DNA from: Collinsella stercoris DSM 13279
Lineage (GTDB): Bacteria; Actinomycetota; Coriobacteriia; Coriobacteriales; Coriobacteriaceae
Length of the DNA stretch: 64,000 nt
Direction of reading: 5' to 3'
NCBI RefSeq assembly: GCF_020735465.1
Contig: NZ_CP085935.1
Span: 620,001-684,000, forward strand
Position 1 is the first letter of the stretch; every line of letters starts with the position of its first letter. Position numbers and translations under genes: made by a program. Shown here piece by piece: positions 37,747 through 46,318 of the stretch. The notes under the pieces were generated by a model. It was not told the DNA's origin. It did no database searches and saw only the letters and a program-made list of their open reading frames with translations.

Positions 37747-37820
37747 GCGCCATTAGCTCAGCTGGATAGAGCACCGGACTTCTAATCCGATGGTCGAGGG
37801 TTCGAATCCCCCATGGCGCA
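37747..37820 (+). tRNA. tRNA-Arg (anticodon TCT)
   Basis: Cloverleaf: acceptor GCGCCAT/ATGGCGC, D arm GCTC..GAGC, anticodon loop CTTCTAA giving TCT, T arm GAGGG TTCGAATCCCC. The CCA end is not encoded (the discriminator A is followed by CCC), so the CCA-adding enzyme at 42804 would be needed. Confidence 0.96.
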
Positions 37821-37835
37821 CCCCCAATAGATGCT

Positions 37836-37867
37836 CGCCCGGGTTCCCTTTGGGACCCGGGCGTTTT
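37836..37867 (+). terminator. Terminator after tRNA-Arg
   Basis: Stem CGCCCGGGTTCCC/GGGACCCGGGCG with a three-base loop and TTTT: a canonical intrinsic terminator. Confidence 0.9.
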
Positions 37868-38065
37868 GCTACGTAGGGCGGGGGAGTCGAGCCCATTGGG
37901 GGAGTGCTATTCGTGCCGTGCGCGTTCCGTCCTGTCGATCGCGCTGCCCACTTTGTCGTAAACGGACTCCCCAAAGTTGCTCAAACGTATTACAATGGGC
38001 GAGTCGTGTTTATGTGCACGCTCGGCTCTGCATGCCGCGCGCGCATCACTCAAAGGAGTCAGGTT

Positions 38066-38329
38066 ATGGTTTCTGAGAAGGCTACCCTCGTCAACCCCCA
38101 GGGTCTCCACATGCGTCCTGCCGGCCTCTTCGCCTCTACCATGGGCAAGTTCGCCTCCGAGGTCACCGTTGTCGCCCCCGACAAGGAGGTCAACGGCAAG
38201 TCCCCGATGGCCCTCATGGCTGCCGGCATCCCTTGCGGCACCGAGGTCGAGGTCAAGTGCGACGGCGCTGACGAGAAGGAGGCCCTCGCGGCCGCCATCG
38301 AGCTCATCAAGAGCGGTCTCGGCGAGTAG
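38066..38329 (+). CDS. ptsH: Phosphocarrier protein HPr
   Basis: 87 aa cytoplasmic carrier that takes phosphate from enzyme I at His15 (PQGLHMRPAG) and passes it to sugar-specific EIIs. The regulatory Ser46 (NGKSPMALM) that HPr kinase would phosphorylate in Firmicutes is present. Here Met replaces the Ala commonly found after His15 and Pro-Met-Ala-Leu follows Ser46. The ATG follows AAGGAG. The codon bias is that of a highly expressed gene. A strong hairpin lies between it and ptsI, so HPr may be made in excess of EI. Confidence 0.97.
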   Translation: MVSEKATLVNPQGLHMRPAGLFASTMGKFASEVTVVAPDKEVNGKSPMALMAAGIPCGTEVEVKCDGADEKEALAAAIELIKSGLGE

Positions 38330-38384
38330 TTCGCGCGCGAGCATTGTCTTCGATGACGAACATCTAATCATATAGGTGTACATT

Positions 38385-38423
38385 GCAGGCGTCCGCGAAC
38401 CCGTGGGCGCCTGCATTTTGTTT
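38385..38423 (+). terminator. Terminator/attenuator between ptsH and ptsI
   Basis: Arms GCAGGCG (38385-38391) and CGCCTGC (38408-38414) with a 16-base loop, followed by ATTTTGTTT. Located 40 bases before ptsI; it would reduce or separate ptsI transcription. Confidence 0.75.
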
Positions 38424-38462
38424 CCCTCACGCACGGGAGGGAAACGGGAGAGAGGAACTTGA

Positions 38463-40166
38463 ATGTATCAGGGAGTTAACGCTTCGGAGGGCATCGGTAT
38501 CGGCAGCGTCATGGTTGCCGTCGATCCCGACCTCACGTTTGAGCCCCACGAGGTCTCCGACGTCGCCGCCGAGAAGGAGCGCTACCAGGCCGCTCTGGCC
38601 GTCTTCTGCGAGAAGACCCAGGCCCAGGCGGACCACATGAAGGTCGCCGTGGGCGAGAACGAGGCCGAGATCATGGCCGGCCACATCATCCTGGCCCAGG
38701 ATCCGGGCATGACGGATGCCATCAACGGGGCCATCGACGGCGGCGCTTGCGCCGAGCAGGCTCTCGTCGACGCCAGCACCATGTTCGAGAACATGTTCCT
38801 GTCCATGGACGACGAGATGTTCCGCCTGCGCGCCGCCGACATCGCCGACATCCGCACCGGCATCCTCGCCGAGCTTCTGGGCGTCGAGGTCGTCGACCTC
38901 TCCGTCCTCCCCGAGAACACCGTCGTGGTCGTGCACGACCTGACTCCGTCCATGACGGCCACCATCGACAAGGATCACGTCGCCGGCATCGTCACCGAGA
39001 CCGGCGGCCGCACCTCCCACTCCGCTATCATCGCCCGCGCCCTCGAGATCCCCGCTGTTCTCTCCGTCGCCAACAGCTGCTCCGCCCTGCGCAACGGCAT
39101 GACCGCCATCGTGGACGGCTCCAAGGGCGTCGTCATCGCCGAGCCCGAGGCCGAGGTCCTTTCCGACTATCAGGCCAAGGCCCAGACGTTTGCCGAGGAG
39201 AAGGCCGCCCTCGAGGCCTTCCGCGGCCAGGAGACCGTCACCGCCGACGGCATCAAGAAGATCCTCGCCTGCAACATCGGCAGCCCCAACGACGTCGCCA
39301 ACGCCCTTGAGCACGACGCCGAGGCCATCGGCCTGTTCCGTTCCGAGTTCCTGTTCATGGATGCCGCCGAGCTCCCGAGCGAGGAGGAGCAGTTCCAGGC
39401 TTACCGCAAGGTCGCCTCTGCCCTCAAGGGCGCGCCGGTCATCATCCGTACCCTCGATGTGGGCGGCGACAAGGAGATCCCCTACCTCCACATGGAGAAG
39501 GAGGAGAACCCCTTCATGGGCTTCCGCGCCGTGCGTTACTGCCTGGAGAACGCCGATCAGTACAAGGTGCAGCTCCGCGCCCTGCTGCGCGCCGGTGCCT
39601 TCGGCGACGTCAAGATCATGATCCCGCTCGTGACCTGCGTCGAGGAGGTCCGTGCCGTCAAGGCGCTCGTCGAGGAGTGCAAGGCCGAGCTCGAAGCCGA
39701 GGGCCTGAAGTACGATGAGAACATCGAGGTCGGCGTCATGATGGAGACCCCTGCCGCCTCCCTCATCGCCGACAAGCTCGCCGAGGAGGCCGACTTCTTC
39801 TCCATTGGCACGAACGACCTCATTGGCTACACCATGTGCGCCGACCGCGGCAACGACCACATCTCCAACCTGTACCAGGTGTACTACCCGGCAGTCCTGC
39901 GCTCGATCAAGAACATCATCGAGAGCGGCGTCAAGGCCGGTATCATGGTCGGCATGTGCGGCGAGGCCGCTGCCGATCCGCTGCTGGAGCCGCTGCTGAT
40001 CTCCTTTGGCCTGGAGGAGTTCTCCATGTCCGCGCCGTCCATCCTGCGCGCCCGCAAGACCATTTCCCAGTGGTCCAAGGCCGAGTGCGACGAGCTCGCC
40101 GAGAAGGCGCTCGCCTGCACGACCGCTGCCGAGGTCAAGGCGCTGCTCGAGGCTGCCGCTCGTTAG
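38463..40166 (+). CDS. ptsI: Phosphoenolpyruvate-protein phosphotransferase (enzyme I)
   Basis: 567 aa, full-length EI that starts the PTS by taking phosphate from PEP. The phosphorylated H186 lies in GGRTSHSAIIAR; the PEP-binding half carries LFRSEFLFMD, RTLDVGGDK and the conserved Cys of GMCGEAA. The N-terminal HPr-binding helical region (30-140) is normal. The ATG follows GGAGAGAGGAAC. It sits after ptsH and is followed by a strong terminator, so the general PTS genes form a short cluster. Codon use indicates high expression. Confidence 0.97.
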   Translation: MYQGVNASEGIGIGSVMVAVDPDLTFEPHEVSDVAAEKERYQAALAVFCEKTQAQADHMKVAVGENEAEIMAGHIILAQDPGMTDAINGAIDGGACAEQALVDASTMFENMFLSMDDEMFRLRAADIADIRTGILAELLGVEVVDLSVLPENTVVVVHDLTPSMTATIDKDHVAGIVTETGGRTSHSAIIARALEIPAVLSVANSCSALRNGMTAIVDGSKGVVIAEPEAEVLSDYQAKAQTFAEEKAALEAFRGQETVTADGIKKILACNIGSPNDVANALEHDAEAIGLFRSEFLFMDAAELPSEEEQFQAYRKVASALKGAPVIIRTLDVGGDKEIPYLHMEKEENPFMGFRAVRYCLENADQYKVQLRALLRAGAFGDVKIMIPLVTCVEEVRAVKALVEECKAELEAEGLKYDENIEVGVMMETPAASLIADKLAEEADFFSIGTNDLIGYTMCADRGNDHISNLYQVYYPAVLRSIKNIIESGVKAGIMVGMCGEAAADPLLEPLLISFGLEEFSMSAPSILRARKTISQWSKAECDELAEKALACTTAAEVKALLEAAAR

Positions 40167-40178
40167 TCGGATTTGCCG

Positions 40179-40221
40179 CCGGTCGCGGGCCCTCGATGGG
40201 GACGGGCCCGCGACCGGTCTT
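40179..40221 (+). terminator. Terminator after ptsI
   Basis: Perfect 14-bp arms (40179-40192 and 40204-40217, CCGGTCGCGGGCCC) with an 11-base loop, followed by TCTT. Confidence 0.85.
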
Positions 40222-40320
40222 CGATATTTGATGCTAAATCGATTTATCACGTTTAAGCCAGACGCGCGCACCCGATTTGCGGTACGCTGAACACGGTAAT
40301 ACGTCTGATTAGGAGGCTGT

Positions 40321-41253
40321 ATGTTTTACACCCTGACCGCCAACCCCGCCGTCGACATGACGGTCGCCGGCCCTGCGCTCCAAGCCGATGAGAACGTCCG
40401 CGCCAACTCCGCGAGCTACACCGCCAACGGCAAGGGCCTCGATGTGTCCTTCGCCCTCAAGAAGTTCGGCGTCGACTCCGTCGCCCTCGGTTTCTTTGGC
40501 GGCTTCACCGGCAAGTTCATCGTCGAGGAGACCATGAACCTCGGCTGCCTCTGCCGTCCGGTGTGGGTCGATGGCGTGACGCGCATCTGCGCCTACATCA
40601 ACGATGGCGAGCATGAGTACGGCGTGCTCAACCCCGGAGCGCCGCTCACACCCCAGTACGAGCAGGAGCTCTACGACATCCTCGACACCAGCACCGGTAT
40701 GGACTGCCTGATCGTGTCCGGTTCCGTGCCCCCTCGTGCCTCCAAGGACTTCCTTGACCAGGTCATGGAGCACGCTCAGGAGCGCGGCGCCGACGTGGTG
40801 CTCGACCTGTCCTCCGACAAGCTGAAGACCCTCGCCTCCAAGAAGCCTCTGCTCATCAAGCCGAACCACCACGAGATGCGTGAGATCTTCGGCGTGCCGG
40901 TGAACACCGACGACGAGGTGCGCGTGGCCATGAAGCTCGCTCACGAGGCTGGCGTCCAGAACGTGCTGCTCACCCGCGGCAGCCGCGGCGACGCTTACTT
41001 CTCCAACGGCGAGGACATCTGGTACGCCAAGCGCGAGTTCAACATCAAGCTCGTGTCCTCCGTCTGCGCCGGCGACTGCACGCTGGCCGCGTTCCTGCTC
41101 AAGTGGTACAAGGACCGCGACAATGTCGAGGAGGCCATGAAGCTCGCCATGGCTACCGGCGCCAACGTCGCCGAGTCCGTCGGCCTGGGCGACTTTGGCC
41201 GCGTCGACGAGTACAGCAAGCGCGTCACCGTCCGCAAGCTTGAGCGCAAGTAG
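40321..41253 (+). CDS. PfkB-family sugar-phosphate kinase (1-phosphofructokinase-like)
   Basis: 310 aa, usual length for FruK/LacC/PfkB kinases that phosphorylate fructose-1-phosphate or tagatose-6-phosphate. LTANPAVDMTV opens the fold, NGKGLDVSFALKKFG is the substrate-binding region, GSVPPRASKDF follows, and the ATP/anion-hole motif reads SSVCAGDCTLAAFL; the catalytic Asp is intact but the usual first Gly of GAGD is Cys. Position after ptsH-ptsI supports a link to PTS-imported fructose. Substrate is inferred by family; no fructose EII or regulator is in the window. A ribosome site TAGGAGG precedes the ATG. Confidence 0.88.
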   Translation: MFYTLTANPAVDMTVAGPALQADENVRANSASYTANGKGLDVSFALKKFGVDSVALGFFGGFTGKFIVEETMNLGCLCRPVWVDGVTRICAYINDGEHEYGVLNPGAPLTPQYEQELYDILDTSTGMDCLIVSGSVPPRASKDFLDQVMEHAQERGADVVLDLSSDKLKTLASKKPLLIKPNHHEMREIFGVPVNTDDEVRVAMKLAHEAGVQNVLLTRGSRGDAYFSNGEDIWYAKREFNIKLVSSVCAGDCTLAAFLLKWYKDRDNVEEAMKLAMATGANVAESVGLGDFGRVDEYSKRVTVRKLERK

Positions 41254-41444
41254 GTTCACGAGACTCCGGCGAGCATCGCGGGGGCGCGTTCTCCCGCCTT
41301 CGATACGCGTCCTTCGCATCGCGAATGCACGACTTCGCACGCAACGGCGTCCTGATTTTGGTCGGGGCGCCGTTTTATGATGCGGCGCATGGGGGTATCC
41401 TTATGTGCACGAGTCTATTCCACCCACGTGAGGAGTGTTTCACC

Positions 41445-42791
41445 ATGGATGCCCGTTCCCTGACCCCAGCTGATTTGAGCCGTGCACATGCGAGCTTCGC
41501 CGATTGCACTTGCAACGCCATCGCGCGCAACGCCGTGACGAGTGTGGGCGTGCGCAAGGCCGCCCGTGACCCGCAGGCCGTGGCGCTCGCCTCTACCACC
41601 TTCGACGTGCAGCTCACCCAGGGCGACGTCTGCGACCAGGAGCGCTCGGGTCGCTGCTGGATGTTCGCGAGCCTCAACACCATGCGCTTCCGCATCATGA
41701 AGAAGCTCAAGCTCAAGACCTTCGAGCTCTCGCAGTCCTATCCGCTCTTTTGGGACAAGTACGAGCGCTGCAACTGGTTCTTCGAGCATGTGATCGAGAC
41801 CGCCGGCGAGCCGCTCGCCTCCCGCGACATCGCGTTTTTGCTGGCCGACCCGCTCTGCGACGGCGGGCAGTGGGACATGTTCGCCTCGCTCGTCAAGAAG
41901 TACGGTGTGGTGCCCAAGGAGGCTATGCCCGAGACCGCGTGCTCCAGCAACACCGGCGACCTCGACGGCTATCTCACGCGCTACATCCGCATGGGTGCCA
42001 AGCGCCTGCGCGAGGCCGTGCGCACCGGCGCGGAGGCCGACGAGGTGGCCGCCATCAAGCGTGAGCTCATGGATGGCTGCTACCGCGTGCTCGCCATCTG
42101 CCTGGGCGAGCCCCCGGCGTCCTTCGAGGCGCGCATCCGCGATAAGGACGACAAGCTCGTGGTGAACGGGACCTACACGCCGATCGATTTCTTCCGCGAG
42201 TTCGTCGACATGAACCTCGACGACTTCGTATCCGTCATCAACGCGCCTACGGATGATAAGCCCTACCTGCATTCCTATTCCGTCAAGTTCCTCGGCAACG
42301 TGATCGAGGACGGCGGCGTGCGCCACGTGAACCTGCCCATTGAGGCGCTCAAGCGTGCGGCGATCGCCCAGCTCAAGGATGGCCTTCCTGTGTGGTTCGG
42401 CTCCGACGTCGACCAAGGATTCCTGCCCGCCGACGGCGTTTTGGACCCCGATGCGCTCGACGTTGACACGCTCTTTGGCCTTCCCATCGAGGCGGGCCTC
42501 GACAAGGCCGCGCGTCTCGACTACGGCGAGTCGCTCATGACGCACGCCATGACGCTGCAGGGCGTGAGCCTCGACGCCGAGGGCAACCCCACGCGTTGGC
42601 GCATCGAGAACAGCTGGGGTGACGACCACGGCAAGGATGGTTACGACATCGCCTCCGACCGCTGGTTCGATGAGTACGTCTACCAGGTCGTCGTGGACAA
42701 GAAGTACCTCACGGCCGAGGAGCTCGCCGCGTATGAGATGGAGCCCATCGAGCTTGCGCCTTGGGATCCCATGGGCGCCCTTGCGCACTAG
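41445..42791 (+). CDS. pepC: C1-family aminopeptidase (PepC / bleomycin hydrolase)
   Basis: 448 aa cytoplasmic papain-like aminopeptidase. Catalytic Cys71 lies in QERSGRCWMFASLN, the His in LMTHAMTLQGVS and the Asn in WRIENSWGDDHG, all in PepC/BLMH order. Such enzymes are hexameric and trim peptides from the N-terminus. ATG at 41445 was chosen over the upstream ATG (41325) because GAGGAG lies 9-14 bases before it and the earlier segment has no family match. It is followed, 12 bases later, by cca. Length and motifs are normal. Confidence 0.93.
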   Translation: MDARSLTPADLSRAHASFADCTCNAIARNAVTSVGVRKAARDPQAVALASTTFDVQLTQGDVCDQERSGRCWMFASLNTMRFRIMKKLKLKTFELSQSYPLFWDKYERCNWFFEHVIETAGEPLASRDIAFLLADPLCDGGQWDMFASLVKKYGVVPKEAMPETACSSNTGDLDGYLTRYIRMGAKRLREAVRTGAEADEVAAIKRELMDGCYRVLAICLGEPPASFEARIRDKDDKLVVNGTYTPIDFFREFVDMNLDDFVSVINAPTDDKPYLHSYSVKFLGNVIEDGGVRHVNLPIEALKRAAIAQLKDGLPVWFGSDVDQGFLPADGVLDPDALDVDTLFGLPIEAGLDKAARLDYGESLMTHAMTLQGVSLDAEGNPTRWRIENSWGDDHGKDGYDIASDRWFDEYVYQVVVDKKYLTAEELAAYEMEPIELAPWDPMGALAH

Positions 42792-42803
42792 CGGGAGACG
42801 CTT

Positions 42804-44246
42804 GTGACTCGGCTCGCCCATAGGACAGATGCAGCGCTTGCGGGTCCCGCCCTGTGCGGAACCCGTCCCACGGACGCGGCGCTTCGCGTGCTGCGGGTGC
42901 TCGAGTCCGCGGGGCTCGAGGCATGGATCGTGGGTGGCTGGGTTCGCGACGCCCTCATGTGCGCCCCCGGCCACGACATCGACATCTGCTGCAGCGGCTC
43001 GTGGGAGCAGAGTGCGGCGGCTTTGCGCGCCGAGGGCATCGCGGTGGTCGAGTCCGGTGTCAAGTTCGGCGGCATCACCGCCGTGCTGGACGGAGAGCGT
43101 ATCGAGGTTACGGCGTACCGTCTGGACGGCTTCTACACCGACGGCCGCCATCCCGAGAGTGTGCGCCGCGCGCAGTGCGTCGAGGAGGACCTCGCACGCC
43201 GCGACTTCACCGTCAATGCGATGGCGTGGCACCCGCGCCGAGGGCTTCTCGACCTGTACGACGGCAGGGGGGACCTGGAGCGCCGCCAGATCCGCGCGGT
43301 GGGCGAACCGCGCCGCCGCTTTGAGGAGGACGCCCTGCGCATGTTGCGCGCCGTGCGGTTTGCCTGCCGCCTGGACTTCTCCATGGATGCCGCCACCGCC
43401 TCCGCGCTTGACTCCTGCGCCCCCTTGCTCGATGCCGTCGCGCGCGAGCGCGTAGGTATCGAGCTCGAGGGCATCTTGGTCACGGGGCGCGGCGGCGATG
43501 CACTCCTGCGGTATCCCGAGCTCATGTGCGCGGCCATTCCCGAGCTCGCGCGCATGCGCGGGTTTAACCAGCGCACGCCCTATCACGCCTTCGACGTGTA
43601 CGAGCACACCGCGCGGGTGCTCACGGTGGCCGGCGAGCTCTCGCGGTTTCGCATCGACGGGGGGGATCCCGACGCGCCGCCGTCGCCCTCGCTCATGTGG
43701 GCGGCGCTGCTGCACGATGTCGCCAAGCCCGACACGTTCACCGTGGACGAGCGCGGCCGCGGTCACTTCTACGGGCATCCCGAGCGCGGCGCCGCGCGCG
43801 CAAAGGCCATCATGCGCCGCCTTTCCTGCGGCAACGACCTCATGCGCGACGTCAATCTGCTCATCCGCTATCACGACCAGCCGTTGCGCCCCGAGCGCGT
43901 TGACCTGCTCCGCATGATGCAGCGTTTCGCGTCGGGAGGGGTCGATGTGCCCCGCCTCATGGGTGAGCTGTTCGACCTCAAGCGCGCCGACACGCTCGGA
44001 AAGGCGTCGCAGTGCTTTTACTACGTCGATGAGATCGAGCGCATGCGCGAGATGGTGCGCGAGCTCATCGCCAATGGCGAGGCGTATAGCGTCAAAACTC
44101 TGAACCTGACGGGGAAGGACCTCATCGCGCACGGCATGGCCCCCGGCCCGCAGGTCGGTGCCGCGCTCAACCGCGCGCTCGAGGGCGCCATCGTGGGAGA
44201 GGTCCCTAACAGCACGCTGCATCTTCTGACATACCTGGGCTTTTAG
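42804..44246 (+). CDS. cca: CCA-adding tRNA nucleotidyltransferase
   Basis: 480 aa class II nucleotidyltransferase that builds or repairs the CCA end of tRNAs. WIVGGWVRDALM and HDIDICCSG (about residues 42-66) hold the catalytic acidic residues, RRDFTVNAMAW and RFEEDALRMLRAVRFACRL follow, and an HD domain appears in the second half (WAALLHDVAKPDTF). The tRNA-Arg at 37747 lacks an encoded CCA, so the enzyme is needed for synthesis, not only repair. The GTG start follows GGGAG and lies 12 bases after pepC. Two serial poly-arginine reading shadows occur on other frames; they are not genes. Confidence 0.95.
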   Translation: MTRLAHRTDAALAGPALCGTRPTDAALRVLRVLESAGLEAWIVGGWVRDALMCAPGHDIDICCSGSWEQSAAALRAEGIAVVESGVKFGGITAVLDGERIEVTAYRLDGFYTDGRHPESVRRAQCVEEDLARRDFTVNAMAWHPRRGLLDLYDGRGDLERRQIRAVGEPRRRFEEDALRMLRAVRFACRLDFSMDAATASALDSCAPLLDAVARERVGIELEGILVTGRGGDALLRYPELMCAAIPELARMRGFNQRTPYHAFDVYEHTARVLTVAGELSRFRIDGGDPDAPPSPSLMWAALLHDVAKPDTFTVDERGRGHFYGHPERGAARAKAIMRRLSCGNDLMRDVNLLIRYHDQPLRPERVDLLRMMQRFASGGVDVPRLMGELFDLKRADTLGKASQCFYYVDEIERMREMVRELIANGEAYSVKTLNLTGKDLIAHGMAPGPQVGAALNRALEGAIVGEVPNSTLHLLTYLGF

Positions 44247-44506
44247 CCTGCGGGGATCGCGGGGCATGGCGGTTCGTGGGCCGTATGGACACGGCATGCG
44301 TGCGTGCGCGTGTGCATGCCGTGTGTGCCCACATGCCGTGTGGCACATCCTGTGGGCACGTGCACCGTAGTTTCATGTTCCGCGGCTATGTACCCTGTGC
44401 CCCTTCCTCACGGCTGGCCTCCGTTGTGCCGTTCCATGCCGTTCAACAGATTTGAAGGCCTCCTTCTGCTGGCAACCTGTCAACGGTGGTATCATGTCTC
44501 CTGCTA
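44247..44506. other. Spacer before the ABC importer operon
   Basis: About 260 bases with an alternating GTGCGTGC/CATGCC stretch (44280-44370), no gene and no riboswitch I can recognise. A TATCAT hexamer (44490-44495) is a possible -10 for the operon, placing its start site just left of the palindrome. Confidence 0.4.
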
Positions 44507-44527
44507 GTATTACGAAACGAGTAATAC
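44507..44527 (+). promoter_or_regulatory. Perfect palindromic operator upstream of the ABC importer
   Basis: GTATTAC, seven bases, GTAATAC: a perfect inverted repeat, 24 bases before the ATG and just downstream of a plausible -10, where a repressor would block transcription. Arm sequence and layout recall metal-responsive regulators such as NikR (GTATGA arms), though NikR uses a longer spacer, so the binding protein is unknown. Confidence 0.65.
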
Positions 44528-44550
44528 GTAACACCAATAAAGGGGTCATC

Positions 44551-46317
44551 ATGAAATTAGGGGCTAGGCCGCGTTGCATCTCAAACGATGGGGGACGTGC
44601 ATGTCGACGTGACGGTTTCGACCGCGGCGCATCACGGCGTCGTGCCGCCGGCGGCACGGATGGTCTCCCCATGGACCGCGGGCTCACGCGCCGAGGGCTC
44701 CTCGCGGGCTCTGCCGCGTGTGCCGCCCTGGCTACATCTGCCGCCTTGTCGGGTTGTGGCTCTCGCGGCAACGGCGATGCCGCCGGCAGCGCACCGGCGG
44801 GATCGGACGGCGCCGAGCAGGTCATCGTCGCCATGAACACCACGAGCGAGCCTGCGGCGGGGTTCGATCCCCTCGTCTCCTGGGGCTGCGGCGAGCATGT
44901 GCACGAGCCGCTCATCCAGTCGACGCTCATCACCACCGACGAGGACCTCAACGTGGTGAACGACCTGGCGACCGACTACCTGTGCTCCGAAGACGGCCTG
45001 GTGTGGACGTTCACCATCCGCGATGACGTCGTGTTCTCCGACGGCGAGCCGCTGACCGCGAACGACGTCGCCTTTACCGTGAACGGCGTCATCGAGAGCC
45101 CCGCATCCGAGGCCGACCTCTCGATGGTCGACCGCGCGGTCGCGGTGAGCGACACGGTGGTCGAGCTGCACCTCAACAAGCCCTACAACGCGCTGCTCTA
45201 CACGCTCGCCGTGCTGGGCATCGTGCCCGAGCACGCGTACGGCGAGGAGTACGGCACCCATCCCGTCGGGTCCGGTCGCTACGTGCTCGAGCAGTGGGAC
45301 AAGGGCCAGCAGGTCATCTTTGCCGCAAACCCGCGCTATTACGGCGAGGCGCCCACGATGAAGCGCGTCATCGTGGTCTTTATGGACGAGGACGCAGCCC
45401 TTGCCGCCGTGCAGGCGGGCGACGTCGATATCGCCTACACGTTCGCGACGCACGCGGGACAGCACTTTGAGGGCTACGAGCTCGCCGCGTACAAGACGGT
45501 CGACTCGCGCGGCATCTCGCTGCCGTGCGTTCCCGCGGGCGGCACCAAGTTGGTCGAGGGCGACATGGCCTATCCCATGGGCAACGACGTCACGTGCGAC
45601 GTCGCCGTGCGTCGGGCCATCAACTGCGGCATCGACCGCGAGGCCATGATCGAGCGCGTGCTCGACGGGTACGGAAGGCTGGCCTACTCGGTGGGCGACG
45701 GCATGCCGTGGTCGAGCGAGGACATGCACGTCGACTTCGACCTCGATGCGGCGAAGCACCTGCTCGATGAGGCGGGATGGCAGGTGGGCGAAGACGGCGT
45801 GCGCAGCCGCGCCGGCGTGCGCGCCGCCTTCGACATCTGGTACTCCTCGGACGACTCCGTTCGCCAGGCCATGGCCAACGAGTTCGCCAATCAAATGGCG
45901 GAGCTGGGCCTTGAGGTCACCCCGCGCGGCGGCAGCTGGGACGAGATCTACCCTCAGCAGTTCTGCCAGCCCATTTTATGGGGCTGGGGCTCAAATTCGC
46001 CGGTCGAGGTGTACGAGCTCCACTACTCGACGGGCTGGGGCAACTACAGCTGCTACGAGAGCGAGGTCACGGACGCGTATCTGGATCAGGCGCTCGCGCA
46101 GACCGATATCGAGGCGTCCTACGATTTTTGGAAGAAGGCCATGTGGGACGGGACCGAGGGCGTCGCCCCGCAGGGCGCTGCCACGTGGGCGTGGATGGCC
46201 AACGTCGACCACCTCTACTTCAAGCGGACGAATCTGGACGTCGCCCATCAAAAGCCGCACCCCCACGGCCACGGATGGTCGCTGGTGAACAACGTCGACG
46301 CGTGGAGCTGGTCGTAG
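44551..46317 (+). CDS. Nickel/peptide-type ABC importer lipoprotein (SBP family 5)
   Basis: 588 aa extracytoplasmic binding protein. A Tat-like twin-arginine signal (LTRRGLLAG) and lipobox (ALSGC, Cys69) mark it as a lipoprotein exported folded. SBP_bac_5 features follow: DDVVFSDGEPLTANDVAFT, LPPYNALLY-like region, HPVGSGRYVLEQWDKGQQV, RRAINCGIDREAMI. The C-terminal KPHPHGHGW is histidine-rich and could coordinate metal, as in the nickel branch of this family. ATG at 44551 follows AAAGGGG; ATG 44671 would also leave a complete signal and is a possible true start. First gene of a four-gene operon with both permeases and ATPases. Peptide transport remains possible. Confidence 0.82.
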   Translation: MKLGARPRCISNDGGRACRRDGFDRGASRRRAAGGTDGLPMDRGLTRRGLLAGSAACAALATSAALSGCGSRGNGDAAGSAPAGSDGAEQVIVAMNTTSEPAAGFDPLVSWGCGEHVHEPLIQSTLITTDEDLNVVNDLATDYLCSEDGLVWTFTIRDDVVFSDGEPLTANDVAFTVNGVIESPASEADLSMVDRAVAVSDTVVELHLNKPYNALLYTLAVLGIVPEHAYGEEYGTHPVGSGRYVLEQWDKGQQVIFAANPRYYGEAPTMKRVIVVFMDEDAALAAVQAGDVDIAYTFATHAGQHFEGYELAAYKTVDSRGISLPCVPAGGTKLVEGDMAYPMGNDVTCDVAVRRAINCGIDREAMIERVLDGYGRLAYSVGDGMPWSSEDMHVDFDLDAAKHLLDEAGWQVGEDGVRSRAGVRAAFDIWYSSDDSVRQAMANEFANQMAELGLEVTPRGGSWDEIYPQQFCQPILWGWGSNSPVEVYELHYSTGWGNYSCYESEVTDAYLDQALAQTDIEASYDFWKKAMWDGTEGVAPQGAATWAWMANVDHLYFKRTNLDVAHQKPHPHGHGWSLVNNVDAWSWS

Positions 46318-46318
46318 C

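Noticed and set aside
38427..40271. A 614-codon minus-strand frame opposite ptsI
   Set aside because: Low-complexity Gly/Asp/Leu translation, an antisense shadow of a strongly codon-biased gene.
41415..44348. A 977-codon minus-strand open frame opposite pepC and cca
   Set aside because: GC-rich third positions keep the antisense frame open; the product is Arg/His/Ala-rich with no domain.
44247..44506. Cobalamin or nickel-cobalt riboswitch before the importer operon
   Set aside because: I could not find the conserved core sequences of either; only a palindrome and low-complexity DNA are seen.
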